From Actinomadura latina NBRC 106108 (GTDB lineage Bacteria; Actinomycetota; Actinomycetes; Streptosporangiales; Streptosporangiaceae), in assembly GCF_001552195.1 (NCBI RefSeq), contig NZ_BCQS01000009.1, positions 1 through 64,000 on the forward strand: a DNA stretch of 64,000 nucleotides, read 5' to 3'. The notes beneath the pieces were generated by a model, which saw only the letters and a list, made by a program, of their open reading frames with translations, made no database searches and was not told the DNA's origin. Of this stretch, positions 43,063 through 52,087 are shown piece by piece. How positions within the stretch are numbered: position 1 is the first letter of the stretch; every line of letters begins with the position of its first letter. The translations under genes were made by a program, and so were the position numbers.

Positions 43063-44364
43063 ATGGCATGGCCGACCGCGCGTTCGCCGCTCATCCTCCC
43101 GTGGGCCGCGCTGAAGCTCGCGGGACGGTTCGTCCTGCCGCTGTCCCTGTGGTTCACCGTGGGGGAGCTGCTCCGCTACGGCGCCATGTACGGGGGCTAC
43201 AAGCTCGGGACGATGAAGGGCACGGCCGCATCCGTCGCGCCGATCGTCACCATCGGCCTGCTCGTGGTGATCACGCTGACGGTCACGGTGCTCATGGTGC
43301 ACAGCGTCCGGGAGGGCCTGGACGTGGTGCACGCCCGCGAGGCGGACGGCGACCTCACGCCCTGGGCGGTCGGCAACGAGGAGCCGGTGATCGGCGCGAT
43401 CGGCCGCGCCGCGCTCCCGTTCGTCATCTTCTACCTGGCGTGGGGGATGCAGGGCGAGGACGCCCGCGAGTTCGCGTCGGCGGCGGCGAGCCGCGGGTTC
43501 GCCGAGGGCGGCATCGAGGGGCAGATCAAGGGCGCGGAGATGCTGCTGTCGCTGGAGAAGCACGTCGGCCTCGCGATCGGGCTCACCGCGGGCCTGTTCC
43601 TGCTGAAGGTGCTGGCGGAGTGGCGGCTGGAGGAGCGGCTGCCCCGCGCCATCGGCGCGCTCGTCGCCCTCCTGGAGATCAACTTCGCGCTGTTCGGCAT
43701 CTTCACCATCGACCACCTGCGCGGCCTCGGCGTCGGCTGGCTCACCGGGCGGGAGGTGTGGGGCTGGGTGACCGGCGTCGCGGGCCCCGCCTTCGCGCTG
43801 TGGCCGCCGTTCAAGGACGCGGTGCTCGGCGCGCTGATCTGGCTGGTGGTCGCGGGGGTGATCCTCGGGCTGGACGCGGCGGACGAGCGGGTCGTGCTCA
43901 GCGGTGGCCGGGCGGCGCGGCGGCTGGCGCGGGCCGGCGGGATCGACCGGACGAACAGCCCCCGCGAGCTGCTCACCCGCGGGTTCCGGGAGATGTGGCT
44001 GCCCGCCTGGTACGGGCTGCGGCTCGTCCGCCGGTCCGGGATGATGCCGTTCGCCACGTTCGCCCTGCTGTTCGCGGGGCTCTACGTGGGGGAGGACGCG
44101 GCCCGCCGGGTCATGTACGAGCTGATCGGCCCGCACGAGGTGACGTGGTGGATGCAGTGGCTGCCGGCCATCGGCTACGGAACCGGTCTCGTCTTCGAGA
44201 TCCTGCGGGTGTGCCTGCTGGCGGCGGCGTTCAACCTGGTGATGGCGCGGGTCAGCGCTCGAAACGCAGCGAAGGCAGTGGGTCCCCCGCCTTCCGCGTC
44301 TCCTTCGGCGCCTGGATCTCCAGCTCCAGCGCGTCCGCCTCGGTCCGGGGCACCGTCCCCTTGA
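43063..44364 (+). CDS. Polytopic membrane protein, unknown
   Basis: 433 residues with about eight membrane segments (for example LPLSLWFTVGELLRYGAMYGGY, SVAPIVTIGLLVVITLTVTVLMV, IGLTAGLFLLKVLAEW, AVLGALIWLVVAGVILGL, MMPFATFALLFAGLYVGEDA). No family recognised. The last ~38 residues (ARNAAKAVGPPPSASPSAPGS onward) are low-complexity and lie over the end of the opposite-strand gene (44252), suggesting that the original stop was lost. Position beside the T7SS block is suggestive only. Confidence 0.75.
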   Translation: MAWPTARSPLILPWAALKLAGRFVLPLSLWFTVGELLRYGAMYGGYKLGTMKGTAASVAPIVTIGLLVVITLTVTVLMVHSVREGLDVVHAREADGDLTPWAVGNEEPVIGAIGRAALPFVIFYLAWGMQGEDAREFASAAASRGFAEGGIEGQIKGAEMLLSLEKHVGLAIGLTAGLFLLKVLAEWRLEERLPRAIGALVALLEINFALFGIFTIDHLRGLGVGWLTGREVWGWVTGVAGPAFALWPPFKDAVLGALIWLVVAGVILGLDAADERVVLSGGRAARRLARAGGIDRTNSPRELLTRGFREMWLPAWYGLRLVRRSGMMPFATFALLFAGLYVGEDAARRVMYELIGPHEVTWWMQWLPAIGYGTGLVFEILRVCLLAAAFNLVMARVSARNAAKAVGPPPSASPSAPGSPAPARPPRSGAPSP

Positions 44365-44818
44365 CGGTGATGCGCAGCGCGACGCCCGCCTTCGGCTCGG
44401 TCGTGCGGAGCCCGTCCGCGGACCAGGTGCGGCCGTCGTCGTCGCGGAGCCGGTACGCCAGGCCGTACGAGCCGACCGCCTTGACGCCGGCGGCGTCCGA
44501 AGGCCGGACGGCCACGTCCAGCTGCAGTTCGACCACCTCGCCCTGCCGGTCGCCGAGGGGGGCGGCCGTCCGCCGGTCGACGACCTTCCATTGCGCGCCG
44601 GCCAGCTTGCCGACCTGGCCTTCGCGGACGGTCGTCACCTTCTCCGGCGGTTTCAGGAATTTCCGGACCTTGTCGGTCTCGTCCGCCCACGGCAGGACGA
44701 GCATCGCCGACACGGCGCACACGAGCGCGACCGCCTGCACGATCCGCAGGTCGCGGGGACGCATTCCCGGGCGCCCGGGAAGCGGGATCCCGTCGGGGCG
44801 GGTGTCGGAGGCCGTCAT
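44252..44818 (-). CDS. Membrane-anchored protein of the mycosin-side cluster (third gene)
   Basis: 188 residues. Short cytoplasmic N-terminus, one membrane helix (IVQAVALVCAVSAMLVLPWADE), then a beta-rich extracytoplasmic domain (KWLD-type strands, VVELQLDVAVRPSDAAGV, YRLRDDDGRTWSADG). The start overlaps the stop of the preceding gene (ATGA). Its end lies under the tail of the membrane protein at 43063-44364. Unknown function; similar layout to 44815 and 45414. Confidence 0.7.
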   Translation of the reverse strand: MTASDTRPDGIPLPGRPGMRPRDLRIVQAVALVCAVSAMLVLPWADETDKVRKFLKPPEKVTTVREGQVGKLAGAQWKVVDRRTAAPLGDRQGEVVELQLDVAVRPSDAAGVKAVGSYGLAYRLRDDDGRTWSADGLRTTEPKAGVALRITVKGTVPRTEADALELEIQAPKETRKAGDPLPSLRFER

Positions 44819-45417
44819 GGGGTGTCCGCCCTGACCTGGTATCGGTCGGTCGCGCCCTGGATCAGTTTCGCCGCCCGGTCCTTGCCGAGCTCGAGGTCGA
44901 TGTCGGCGGCCGAGGACAGCTGCGGCAGCAGCCCGCCGGTGCCCACGACCAGGTGCGCGCCCTCGACCCGGTTCTCGGGCAGCTCGAACACCAGCTTCGT
45001 GGACGTCCAGATCATCGGCTGGAACGTGGGCTGGTTCAGCGCGGCCGCCGCGGTTCGCGGGCCGCTCTTGAACGTGTAGCCGCCGGGGGTCTCCAGCTCC
45101 GCCGACGCGAGCTGCAGCGGTTCGCGGGCCGCCGTCGCGCTGAGCCGCACGACGAGGTAGACGCCGTCGGTCCCCACCGGGGGACTGCCGCCGATCGAGA
45201 AGCCCGGCTCCAGCGACCGCGCCGCGTCGACCCCGTCGACCCGCACGCTGAAGTCGCGGGTCGTGACCTTCGCGCCTACCGTCCCGCCGGTCCGGATCGG
45301 GTCCAGTTCCCCCGCCCGCACCTCGGGCCGGACGGAGTGCAGCCACATCGCGCCGGCGAGCAGGACCGTCCCGCCGAGCCCGGCCCCGCCCCGTAACAGC
45401 ACCCGCCGCGCGTTCAA
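44815..45417 (-). CDS. Membrane-anchored protein of the mycosin-side cluster (second gene)
   Basis: 200 residues from a TTG at 45417 that overlaps the preceding stop (TTGA); no other start fits the frame. N-terminal helix (LLRGGAGLGGTVLLAGAMWLHS), then a beta-rich domain with VTTRDFSVRVDGVDAARSL, YLVVRLSATAAREPLQLASA and VFELPENRVEGAHLVVG, resembling the DUF4352/telokin-like shape of exported actinobacterial proteins. Unknown role. Confidence 0.68.
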   Translation of the reverse strand: MNARRVLLRGGAGLGGTVLLAGAMWLHSVRPEVRAGELDPIRTGGTVGAKVTTRDFSVRVDGVDAARSLEPGFSIGGSPPVGTDGVYLVVRLSATAAREPLQLASAELETPGGYTFKSGPRTAAAALNQPTFQPMIWTSTKLVFELPENRVEGAHLVVGTGGLLPQLSSAADIDLELGKDRAAKLIQGATDRYQVRADTP

Positions 45418-46022
45418 GACGGACTCACCGGCAGGGTGAGGCGGGCGGCGAGCGCGTCGCTCTTCGGATCGACCAGCCAGTTGTAGCCGCTGTCGGTGAA
45501 CCCGTGCTCGTACTTCCACTGGCGCAGGCCCACGGTCAGCGTCGACGGCGAGTCCGCCGGGCCCATCTCCCACATCGCGGACGCCTCGACCGGCAGCCCC
45601 GGCTGCGCCATGTCGGTCTTCGCGCCGCCCGCGACCCCTTCGACCCGCTCGGGCTCCACCCACTTGCCGGCCCTGGTCAGCGCGACGACGCCGTCCGTCA
45701 GCCCGCCGCCGCCCAGCGACTCGGTCTCCTTGCCCTTGTTGAGCACCCGCATCCGCATGATGAGGAACCGCTTCTTGCCGCTGCCGAACGCCTCGTCGGC
45801 GAGCCCGATCCTCACGTCATGGACGGTCACGCTGAACAACCCGAGGTCGAGCCGTTCACCGGCCTTCTTCGCGGGCTGCTCGGGCGTCGCCTTGAACCCG
45901 CCCGCGACCCACACCACCGGCACCAGGACCACGAGGACGCCCAGCACGGCCAGCGGCACGACCCACCGCCGCGCCGCCGCGCGCTGCCCGGCCTCTGGGG
46001 GAACCGGCGCCGTCGACTGCAT
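45414..46022 (-). CDS. Membrane-anchored DUF4352-like protein (first gene)
   Basis: 202 residues. Helix WVVPLAVLGVLVVLVPVVWVAGG (19-41), then a domain with LGLFSVTVHDVRIG, KKRFLIMRMRVLNKGKETES and an end with WLVDPKSDALAARLTLPV. It begins 51 bp downstream of the mycosin stop on the same strand and is the first of three coupled genes (45414, 44815, 44252) encoding single-pass proteins with outside beta domains. Their closeness to mycP suggests a T7SS accessory set (inference). Confidence 0.7.
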   Translation of the reverse strand: MQSTAPVPPEAGQRAAARRWVVPLAVLGVLVVLVPVVWVAGGFKATPEQPAKKAGERLDLGLFSVTVHDVRIGLADEAFGSGKKRFLIMRMRVLNKGKETESLGGGGLTDGVVALTRAGKWVEPERVEGVAGGAKTDMAQPGLPVEASAMWEMGPADSPSTLTVGLRQWKYEHGFTDSGYNWLVDPKSDALAARLTLPVSPS

Positions 46023-46055
46023 CCGCCAGATGGTATTACGCCGGCCGTCCTCGGG

Positions 46056-46073
46056 CCGCCGGACGTCCGGCGG
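46056..46073. terminator. 18-base palindrome next to the mycP stop
   Basis: CCGCCGGACGTCCGGCGG abuts the mycosin stop codon at 46074; can fold as a 7-bp stem with an ACGT loop. It may end the mycP transcript or be an operator for 45414. Confidence 0.4.
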
Positions 46074-47273
46074 TCAGCCGTCGCCGCGCGGGTCCGCCGG
46101 GTCGGGGGCGACCGCGGCGTAGCCGGGACGCCAGCCGCGGCGCCGGCCGAGCGGGATCAGCATGCCGGCCGCCGCCACCAGTGCGGCCAGGCCCAGCGCG
46201 CCGCCCGCGATGCCCAGGGCGACGGCGCGGGTCGTCGGGTCGGGACGGTCCGCCATGGCGATCTTCACGGGCGGTCCGGCGGCGCCGGGCTGCCCGGCGT
46301 CCGCGACGCCCACCGCGGTCAGTGCCTCGAACGGGTTGATCATGCCGTGCCCGCTGCCCGTCCCCTTGCTGCCCTCCGCGGTCGCCTCGATCCGCCGCTT
46401 GACCTGCGCGGGGGTGAGGTTCGGGTAGAGCTGCTCGATCAGCGCGGCGAGCCCCGCGACGAACGGCGTGGCGAAGCTCGTGCCCTGCTCGGCGACGGCG
46501 TAGGTGCCGTCCGGCGCGGTCGTCACGATGTCCTTGCCCGGCGCGATCACCGAGACGGGGGTCGCGGGGTTGGAGAACGTGGTGACCTGCCCGTCCTGGC
46601 CGACGGCGCCCACCGAGATCACGCCCGGGTAGGCGCCCGGGTACATCAGCCCGGGGACGCTGCCCTTCTCCGGGTCGATGTTGCCGGCCGCGGCCACGAT
46701 GACGACGCCCTTCGCGAGCGCGTCCTCCACCGACTTGCGCAGCCGCGGGTCGTCCCCCATCGACTGGGTCGAGACGTTGATGACGTCCGCGCCGAGCCGG
46801 ACGGCCTCGTCGATGCCCTTGGCGGCGAGGCCGCTGTCGACGCCGGTGGACTGGGCCGCGAACTTGACCGGGATGATCTGCGCGTCCGGGGCGACGCCGT
46901 AGAAGGGGCTGACGCCCTGCTTCGCGGCGATGATCCCGGCCACCCAGGTGCCGTGCCCGAGGCAGTCCTTCGCGCCCGTCTTCGTCAGGTCGACCCCCTT
47001 GAGGACCTTCCCGGCGAGCTGCGGGTTCGCCGCGGTGACGCCGCTGTCCACCACCGCGACCTTGACCCCGCGGCCGGTGGCCCGCTCGTGCGCGGCGCCG
47101 AAGTTGAGGATGCGCTGCGCCCAGGGCTGGCCGTTCTGGTCGAGCTGCTGCTTCGTCATGACCCCGGCGGGCGGGTTGCAGTTCGCCGGCGCCGCCGGCG
47201 CCGCATGGGCGACCGGCGCCGTGCACAGGGGCGCGAGGCAGCCGGCCAGCACGGCGACCGCTGTCCATCTCAT
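46074..47273 (-). CDS. mycP: Mycosin, T7SS subtilisin-like protease
   Basis: 399 residues from the ATG at 47273, which has AAAGGAG 8 bases upstream (an ATG at 47291 precedes it). Signal peptide, then an S8 domain with Asp76 (VAVVDSG), His107 (GHGTWVAG), oxyanion Asn198 (AAGN) and Ser266 (GTSFATPF). C-terminal membrane helix (AVALGIAGGALGLAALVAAAGMLIP) and basic tail. Mycosins cap the T7SS membrane complex and are needed for export. Divergent from the first substrate cassette. Confidence 0.93.
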   Translation of the reverse strand: MRWTAVAVLAGCLAPLCTAPVAHAAPAAPANCNPPAGVMTKQQLDQNGQPWAQRILNFGAAHERATGRGVKVAVVDSGVTAANPQLAGKVLKGVDLTKTGAKDCLGHGTWVAGIIAAKQGVSPFYGVAPDAQIIPVKFAAQSTGVDSGLAAKGIDEAVRLGADVINVSTQSMGDDPRLRKSVEDALAKGVVIVAAAGNIDPEKGSVPGLMYPGAYPGVISVGAVGQDGQVTTFSNPATPVSVIAPGKDIVTTAPDGTYAVAEQGTSFATPFVAGLAALIEQLYPNLTPAQVKRRIEATAEGSKGTGSGHGMINPFEALTAVGVADAGQPGAAGPPVKIAMADRPDPTTRAVALGIAGGALGLAALVAAAGMLIPLGRRRGWRPGYAAVAPDPADPRGDG

Positions 47274-47430
47274 CCCGGAAGCTCCTTTCACCGGACACGA
47301 CTGTAGAGGACGGCGGGCCGGTCATGCCGAGATCATCCGGTGTACTGCACCGGCGGGACGCCATGACCTATCCTGCCGATCCGAGGAAGCGTCCGTCAGG
47401 ACGGCGGGAACGGCGACCGAAGGAGCTGGA

Positions 47431-47733
47431 GTGGGCGGCGAGATCTCCGTGAACCCGGCACGGATCGACCAGCACGGCAAAGAGATCAAGAGCGCGGTCC
47501 GCCCGGCTCTCGACAAGGCGCGCAGCACCCTGAACGACAACGGGACGATCGAGGGCGGCGATTTCAGCGTCACCGGCACGATGGCGTCGATGGCCTATCC
47601 GATGGGCCTCCAGTTCGCCTACGAGGACCTGAACACCCACCTTGAGATGCTGGACGGATTCGCCGAGAAACTGGGCACCGCGGCGAAGAACTACGGCGGC
47701 GCCGAGACCGCCAGCAAGATCAAGTACGTCTGA
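47431..47733 (+). CDS. EspC-like small T7SS substrate, cassette A
   Basis: 100 residues, GTG start, AAGGAG upstream. Helix-turn-helix hairpin without Trp; the turn reads EGGDFS where WXG proteins have WxG. ISVNPARIDQHGKEI at the start resembles EspC-family (DUF2580) targets. Near the end NYGGAE (Tyr88, Glu92) fits the T7SS signal YxxxD/E. Paralogous to 50400 and 52391. Followed after 19 bp by a large partner gene. Confidence 0.75.
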   Translation: MGGEISVNPARIDQHGKEIKSAVRPALDKARSTLNDNGTIEGGDFSVTGTMASMAYPMGLQFAYEDLNTHLEMLDGFAEKLGTAAKNYGGAETASKIKYV

Positions 47734-47752
47734 CGAGGGGCAGGGCGCCGCG

Positions 47753-49048
47753 ATGACCGCATTCAATTCCTATGACACCCTCATGGGCACCGCCGACATC
47801 GAGACCGGCATCGCCCAGTTCATCCTTCCGCCGGCCGCCTGGGTGAAGCTCCAGTTCACACTGAGCAAGGGCAACCCGGCCAATCTCGAAAAGGCGGGGC
47901 AGGCGTGGCAGCAGGCCGCCCAGTCCGTCGAGCAGACGAAGACGCTGCTGCGGCAGCGGGTGGCCGCGATCTCCCCGCAGGACTGGACCGCAGACGACCG
48001 TCCCGGCTACGAGCAGAAGGTCCAGGAGTTCATCGCGCAGCTCGACATCCTGCAGACCTACTTCCAGGCCGTGAGCATCGCGCTGATCTCGTTCGCCTGG
48101 GCGCTGATGATCTACGCGGTCTTCGCCGTGGCGATGGGCACGTTCCTCGCCGCGCTCGCCGCCGTCGCCGCCGCGGCCCTCGCCGGGATCATCACCGCGG
48201 AGATCACCGCGACCTGCGAGGCGATCGCCGCGACCTGCCTGACCGTCACGATCGTCGCCACCGGCGTCCTCGGGATGGCCGCGCAGCTCGCGGCCATGGT
48301 GTTCCAGGGCGGGTCGCTGCTCGCCGCGGTCGCCGAGTCGGGCAAGGGCAACGACCAGGCCCTGTCCGACTTCATGACCGCCCAGGCGACCGGCTCTGCC
48401 GCCGCCCTCGCCAACCTCGGGCAGAACGCCCTCAACGGGGGCCTCGCGGCCGCCGGGGCGCGCGGCGGCCGGGGCATGCCCGTCTCCAACGTCGACCTCG
48501 ACGCCGACCGCAACGCCAACCACACGTGGAACGTCGGCGGCGGCGCCACCGTCAAGACCGGCACCGGGAACGAGATCACCGGCGGCGGCCACGTCAAGTG
48601 GGGCGACCACGGCCTCGCGGGCGGCGACCTGTCCGGCGGCTTCAAGTCCTCGACCGGGCTCGGCGTCGACGGCAACGTCGAGTACACCGACGAGGACGGC
48701 ATCGGCCGGGGCGACCACGGCAGCGTGAAGTACGGCGCCGGGGCGAGCGCGGAGACCCCCGGGTCCGTGCCCATCGGGGGCCGCGGCCCCAACGGCGCCG
48801 CGGGCGGGCCGGAGCTGCCCCTCCCGACCGCCGGCGGCAAGGTGGGCCTCGAAGGCACCCACGACTTCGAGACCGGCCAGGGCAAGGTGTCGGAGTCCGG
48901 CAGCGTCCAGGTCAACGGCGGCGACGTCGTCAAGGGCACCGGGAACCTCGACTACGACGGCAAGGGCCACACGTCCACGTCAGGATCGCTGGACCTGCCG
49001 ATCGGAACCGTCAAGGCGGGCGACGAGACTCCGCCCTGGGACAAGTGA
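47753..49048 (+). CDS. Large cassette-A protein: helical hairpin, membrane segments, Gly-rich tail
   Basis: 431 residues. Residues 27-105 form a WXG100-like hairpin with turn W78-TADDR. Hydrophobic segments span about 105-150 and 162-185. The linker has GSAAALANLGQNALNGG. VDLDADR (247-253), then TWNVGGG, begins a ~180-residue Gly-rich region of short alternating strands. The protein ends in ETPPWDK. Shared parts with 50717 and 52732 show a single family. The size and order (after an EspC-like gene) resemble EspC-EspA pairs. No enzymatic motif is seen; role unknown. Confidence 0.7.
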   Translation: MTAFNSYDTLMGTADIETGIAQFILPPAAWVKLQFTLSKGNPANLEKAGQAWQQAAQSVEQTKTLLRQRVAAISPQDWTADDRPGYEQKVQEFIAQLDILQTYFQAVSIALISFAWALMIYAVFAVAMGTFLAALAAVAAAALAGIITAEITATCEAIAATCLTVTIVATGVLGMAAQLAAMVFQGGSLLAAVAESGKGNDQALSDFMTAQATGSAAALANLGQNALNGGLAAAGARGGRGMPVSNVDLDADRNANHTWNVGGGATVKTGTGNEITGGGHVKWGDHGLAGGDLSGGFKSSTGLGVDGNVEYTDEDGIGRGDHGSVKYGAGASAETPGSVPIGGRGPNGAAGGPELPLPTAGGKVGLEGTHDFETGQGKVSESGSVQVNGGDVVKGTGNLDYDGKGHTSTSGSLDLPIGTVKAGDETPPWDK

Positions 49049-49089
49049 GGAGCCGTCCCCCCGCCCCTCTCCCAGTCAGGAAAGCTCCC

Positions 49090-49716
49090 ATGTTCGACTA
49101 TCCGGCGCTGCGCATCGAGCAGATCTCGTCCCAGTTCGAGTACGAGGTCAGCGACCCGGGCGGGCAGTCCCTCGGCCGGACCACGCAGGTCTCCGGCCCG
49201 AAACCGCGCAAGGGGCCGCTGGCGATGTTCGGCGCGGGCGTCGGCGACGCCCGCGTGGTCCTCCAGCTCTTCGCGGCGGACGGCACACCGGCCTTCTTCG
49301 TCGACTACCAGCGCGGCGCGCCGGTCGCGTTCGTCGCACCCGACGGCACCGTGATCGGCCGGTACGCCGAGGACCGGACGTCCGCCGCGCAGCAGATGGC
49401 CGGGCAGGGCGCCCTCCGCAGGATGATGGCGGCCATGGCGCCCGCCATGTGCAACGTCCTCCTGGACGGCGCCGACCGTCCGCTGTGCCGCCTCAACTGG
49501 GAGATGCGGCTGGACAGTACGCAGAACGACAACCGGCAGTGGCACGTCGTCGGCTGCTCCTACACCGACATGAACGGCGTCCAGGTCGCGAAACTCGACG
49601 TGAACGAGGGCTTCTACAAGGGCAAGTACGACCTCCAGTTCTTCTATCAGCTGCCCGAGCCGATGCGGACGCTCATCCTCGCCTCGCCCATCGCGTTCGA
49701 CCTGACCCGGAGCTGA
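49090..49716 (+). CDS. Tubby/LURP-one-like protein, cassette A
   Basis: 208 residues, AGGAAAG before the ATG. Strand-rich with YEVSDPGGQSLGRTTQ, FVDYQRGAPVAFVAPDGTVIGRY and the end PMRTLILASPIAFDL, a hydrophobic helix that fills the barrel in the Tubby-like (LURP-one/scramblase, DUF567) fold. No signal peptide. It lies directly after the Gly-rich protein, so it may be a partner, lipid binder or protective factor (inference). Related to 49718, 54160 and 55246. Confidence 0.68.
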   Translation: MFDYPALRIEQISSQFEYEVSDPGGQSLGRTTQVSGPKPRKGPLAMFGAGVGDARVVLQLFAADGTPAFFVDYQRGAPVAFVAPDGTVIGRYAEDRTSAAQQMAGQGALRRMMAAMAPAMCNVLLDGADRPLCRLNWEMRLDSTQNDNRQWHVVGCSYTDMNGVQVAKLDVNEGFYKGKYDLQFFYQLPEPMRTLILASPIAFDLTRS

Positions 49717-49717
49717 C

Positions 49718-50332
49718 ATGCCGGGCCTGTACGAGACGCTGACCTGGACGATCGACGAACCCGGGCAGCAGCGCACGTACGTCTTCCACGACCGGGACGA
49801 GCCGCTCGCCAACGGCACCCGGGTGCCGGTCCGGCGTCCGGACGACGCGGCGATGCCGTACGCGAACCCGCACGTGCAGTACGACGAATCGCGCGTCGTC
49901 ATCTGCGTCGCCGCCCCGGACGGCGGCCCGTACTTCTACGTCGACCGGACGAACGACCCGATGCGTCCGCAACCGGCGTACGTCGTCGCGGCGAACGGCG
50001 CGCTGATCGGCTCCATCGCCGCCGCCACCGGGGGCGTGAAGGGCGTCTTCTCCCTCATGTCCGGGAAGAGCGGCGGCCGGTTCTCGCTTCTGGACGCGCA
50101 GTCCAGGCCGCTCGCGACGTTCACCGGCCCCGGCCTGCGCAACCCGAACGCGGAGGGCGTCCTCGTGGACCCGTCCGGGAAGGAGGTCGCCCGGGTGGCC
50201 ACCGACCGCTCGCCGTACAACGACCGCAGGCGCCGCCGGACCGTGCGCGTCCACGGCCCGCTTCCCGAACCGCTGCACACCCTGGTCCTCGCGCTGGTCA
50301 TCGGCGTGGAACTGATGGTCCCGGCCACCTGA
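49718..50332 (+). CDS. Second Tubby/LURP-one-like protein, cassette A
   Basis: 204 residues; the ATG is 1 base after the previous stop. Same fold features: YFYVDRTNDPMRPQPAYVVAANGALIGSI, then FSLLDAQSRPLATFTG and the final helix PEPLHTLVLALVIGVELMVP. Diverged from its neighbour. Last gene of the cassette-A operon. Confidence 0.65.
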   Translation: MPGLYETLTWTIDEPGQQRTYVFHDRDEPLANGTRVPVRRPDDAAMPYANPHVQYDESRVVICVAAPDGGPYFYVDRTNDPMRPQPAYVVAANGALIGSIAAATGGVKGVFSLMSGKSGGRFSLLDAQSRPLATFTGPGLRNPNAEGVLVDPSGKEVARVATDRSPYNDRRRRRTVRVHGPLPEPLHTLVLALVIGVELMVPAT

Positions 50333-50366
50333 CGGCCGTTTGCGGGCAATTGGCGCGATCGTCCTT

Positions 50367-50379
50367 TATGATCAACCTT
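50367..50379 (+). promoter_or_regulatory. Putative -10 box of cassette B
   Basis: TATGAT lies in the 67-bp gap before cassette B, 28 bases before its GTG. No matching -35 is clear, so cassette B may have its own weak promoter or be read from cassette A. Confidence 0.35.
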
Positions 50380-50399
50380 CAGAACCGAGGAGCGCACAC

Positions 50400-50699
50400 G
50401 TGACGACACCGAAGGCAGCGGACCCCCAGCGCATCGCCCTGCACGGCAAGGACCTCACCGACCAGGTCGTCCCCCGGCTGCGGACGGCCGGCGACAAGCT
50501 CAACACCGACGGCACCTACAACCTTGAGGGCGGCGACTTCAGCATCACCTGCTCCGCCGCCTCGGCCGCCTACCCGATCGCCGTCCAGTTCGGCTTCGAG
50601 GACGTCAAGCTGCTGATGGAGACGGCCAAGGGCTTCGCAGAGAAGATCGACACGACGGCGAAGACGTACGCCGACGCCGAGCGCTCCAGCACGGTCTGA
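50400..50699 (+). CDS. EspC-like small T7SS substrate, cassette B
   Basis: 99 residues, GTG start, GAGGAG upstream. DPQRIALHGKDL near the start and EGGDFSITCSAASAAYPIAVQ in the turn. TYADAE (Tyr90, Glu94) fits YxxxD/E. Closer to 52391 than to 47431. Next gene 17 bp downstream. Confidence 0.75.
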   Translation: MTTPKAADPQRIALHGKDLTDQVVPRLRTAGDKLNTDGTYNLEGGDFSITCSAASAAYPIAVQFGFEDVKLLMETAKGFAEKIDTTAKTYADAERSSTV

Positions 50700-50716
50700 C
50701 GGAGAGGAACGACAGC

Positions 50717-52087
50717 GTGACCACCCCCAGCGGCGGACGGACGGCGGGCGGGACGACCCCGTCGGGCGGCGGCTCCACGAGCGGGTCCCGGGGCGGCTCG
50801 TCCACCACCACCCCGGCCTCGCCGACGCAGGGCGCCCGCAACAAGGGGCTCGCGGGCGGCGCGGGCGCGGCGGGCGGCGCGGTCGTCGCGGCGGCGACGG
50901 GCGGTTCGGCCCTCGCCACCGCCGAGTCGCTGATGGCGATGGCCACCACCATGGTCAGCGCGGCCGTCATCCTGCCGCCGGCGCTGATGATCTCGTTCAT
51001 GTTCCGGCTCTCCACCAGCAAGCCGCAGAACCTCGACAAGGCCGGAAGCGACTGGGCCGCGGCCGCCCAGGAGCTGGAGCAGGCGTCCCACGATCTCCGG
51101 CAGCTCGCGGAGGGCATCCCCGCGCAGGCGTGGAGCATGGACGACCGGAACGCCTACGAGAACAAGGTCGGCGACTTCTGCCTGCAGGTCGACGCCCTGC
51201 ACAACTACCTGATGGCGGTCTCGATCGCGCTGAAGATCCTCGCGTGGGCGCTGTTCGCCTACGCGGTGTTCGCGATGGGCATGGCCGTCTACATCGACGC
51301 GCTCGCCGTCCTGGCGGTCGCGTCCCTCGCCAGCATCGTCGGCTCCGTCGACTACCCGGCGCTGCTGGCGCTCGCCCAGACCGCCTCGTTGATCACCAAC
51401 ATCTCGACCGGCGTCCTCGCCGCCGCGGGCGGGATCGCCTCCATGGCGATGTTCGGCGGCGCCTCCTTCACCGGCGACTACCAGGCCGACCACGGCAACG
51501 CGGGCGCGAAGGCCGCGTTCGACAAGGCGTTCGCGACGGGCTCCGCCGGCGCCGCCGCCAACCTGCTGCAGAACGCCGGCAACGCCGGGCTGAACTGGCT
51601 CAACCGCTCCGGCGGGCAGACCATCAGCGGCGGCCTGCCCGGCGGCCGGTCCGCGGGCGGCAAGGGCTTCCCCCTCACCGAGATCGACCTGGACGCCGAC
51701 CGCGACATCAACAAGACCTGGACGGTCGGCGGCGGCGCCAAGTTCGAGACCCCCGCGGGTGAGACCGAGGTCTCCGGCAACGTCAAGAAGAACGACGAGG
51801 GCTGGGCCGGCGGCGAGGTCGGCGTCAACCAGAAGACCCCGATCCTCGGCGGCACCGCGGACGTGACCGGCGGCGGCAAGCTCACCTGGGACGAGAACGA
51901 GAACCTCGCCGGCGGCTACAAGGTGGGCGCCGGCCACCCGGGCTCCGGCAGCCAGACCGAGTACGAGGGCAACTGGGACAACAAGGGCGACTACTCCGAC
52001 AAGTACAAGGTCAACACCCCGGCCTTCAACAGGGAGGGCTCCTTCGCCGAGGGCCCCAAGGACGAAACCCCGCCTTGGGACAAGTAA
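50717..52087 (+). CDS. Large cassette-B protein: Gly/Ser N-terminus, hairpin, Gly-rich tail
   Basis: 456 residues, GTG start after GGAGAGG. An extra Gly/Ser/Thr N-terminus (1-45) with TQGARNKGLAGG is followed by hydrophobic 70-97, the hairpin 100-160 with AWSMDDR (turn at W139), membrane segments about 166-205 and 213-248, IDLDADR (323-329), TWTVGGG, a Gly-rich tail and the end ETPPWDK. Member of the same family as 47753 and 52732. No Tubby gene follows here. Confidence 0.7.
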   Translation: MTTPSGGRTAGGTTPSGGGSTSGSRGGSSTTTPASPTQGARNKGLAGGAGAAGGAVVAAATGGSALATAESLMAMATTMVSAAVILPPALMISFMFRLSTSKPQNLDKAGSDWAAAAQELEQASHDLRQLAEGIPAQAWSMDDRNAYENKVGDFCLQVDALHNYLMAVSIALKILAWALFAYAVFAMGMAVYIDALAVLAVASLASIVGSVDYPALLALAQTASLITNISTGVLAAAGGIASMAMFGGASFTGDYQADHGNAGAKAAFDKAFATGSAGAAANLLQNAGNAGLNWLNRSGGQTISGGLPGGRSAGGKGFPLTEIDLDADRDINKTWTVGGGAKFETPAGETEVSGNVKKNDEGWAGGEVGVNQKTPILGGTADVTGGGKLTWDENENLAGGYKVGAGHPGSGSQTEYEGNWDNKGDYSDKYKVNTPAFNREGSFAEGPKDETPPWDK

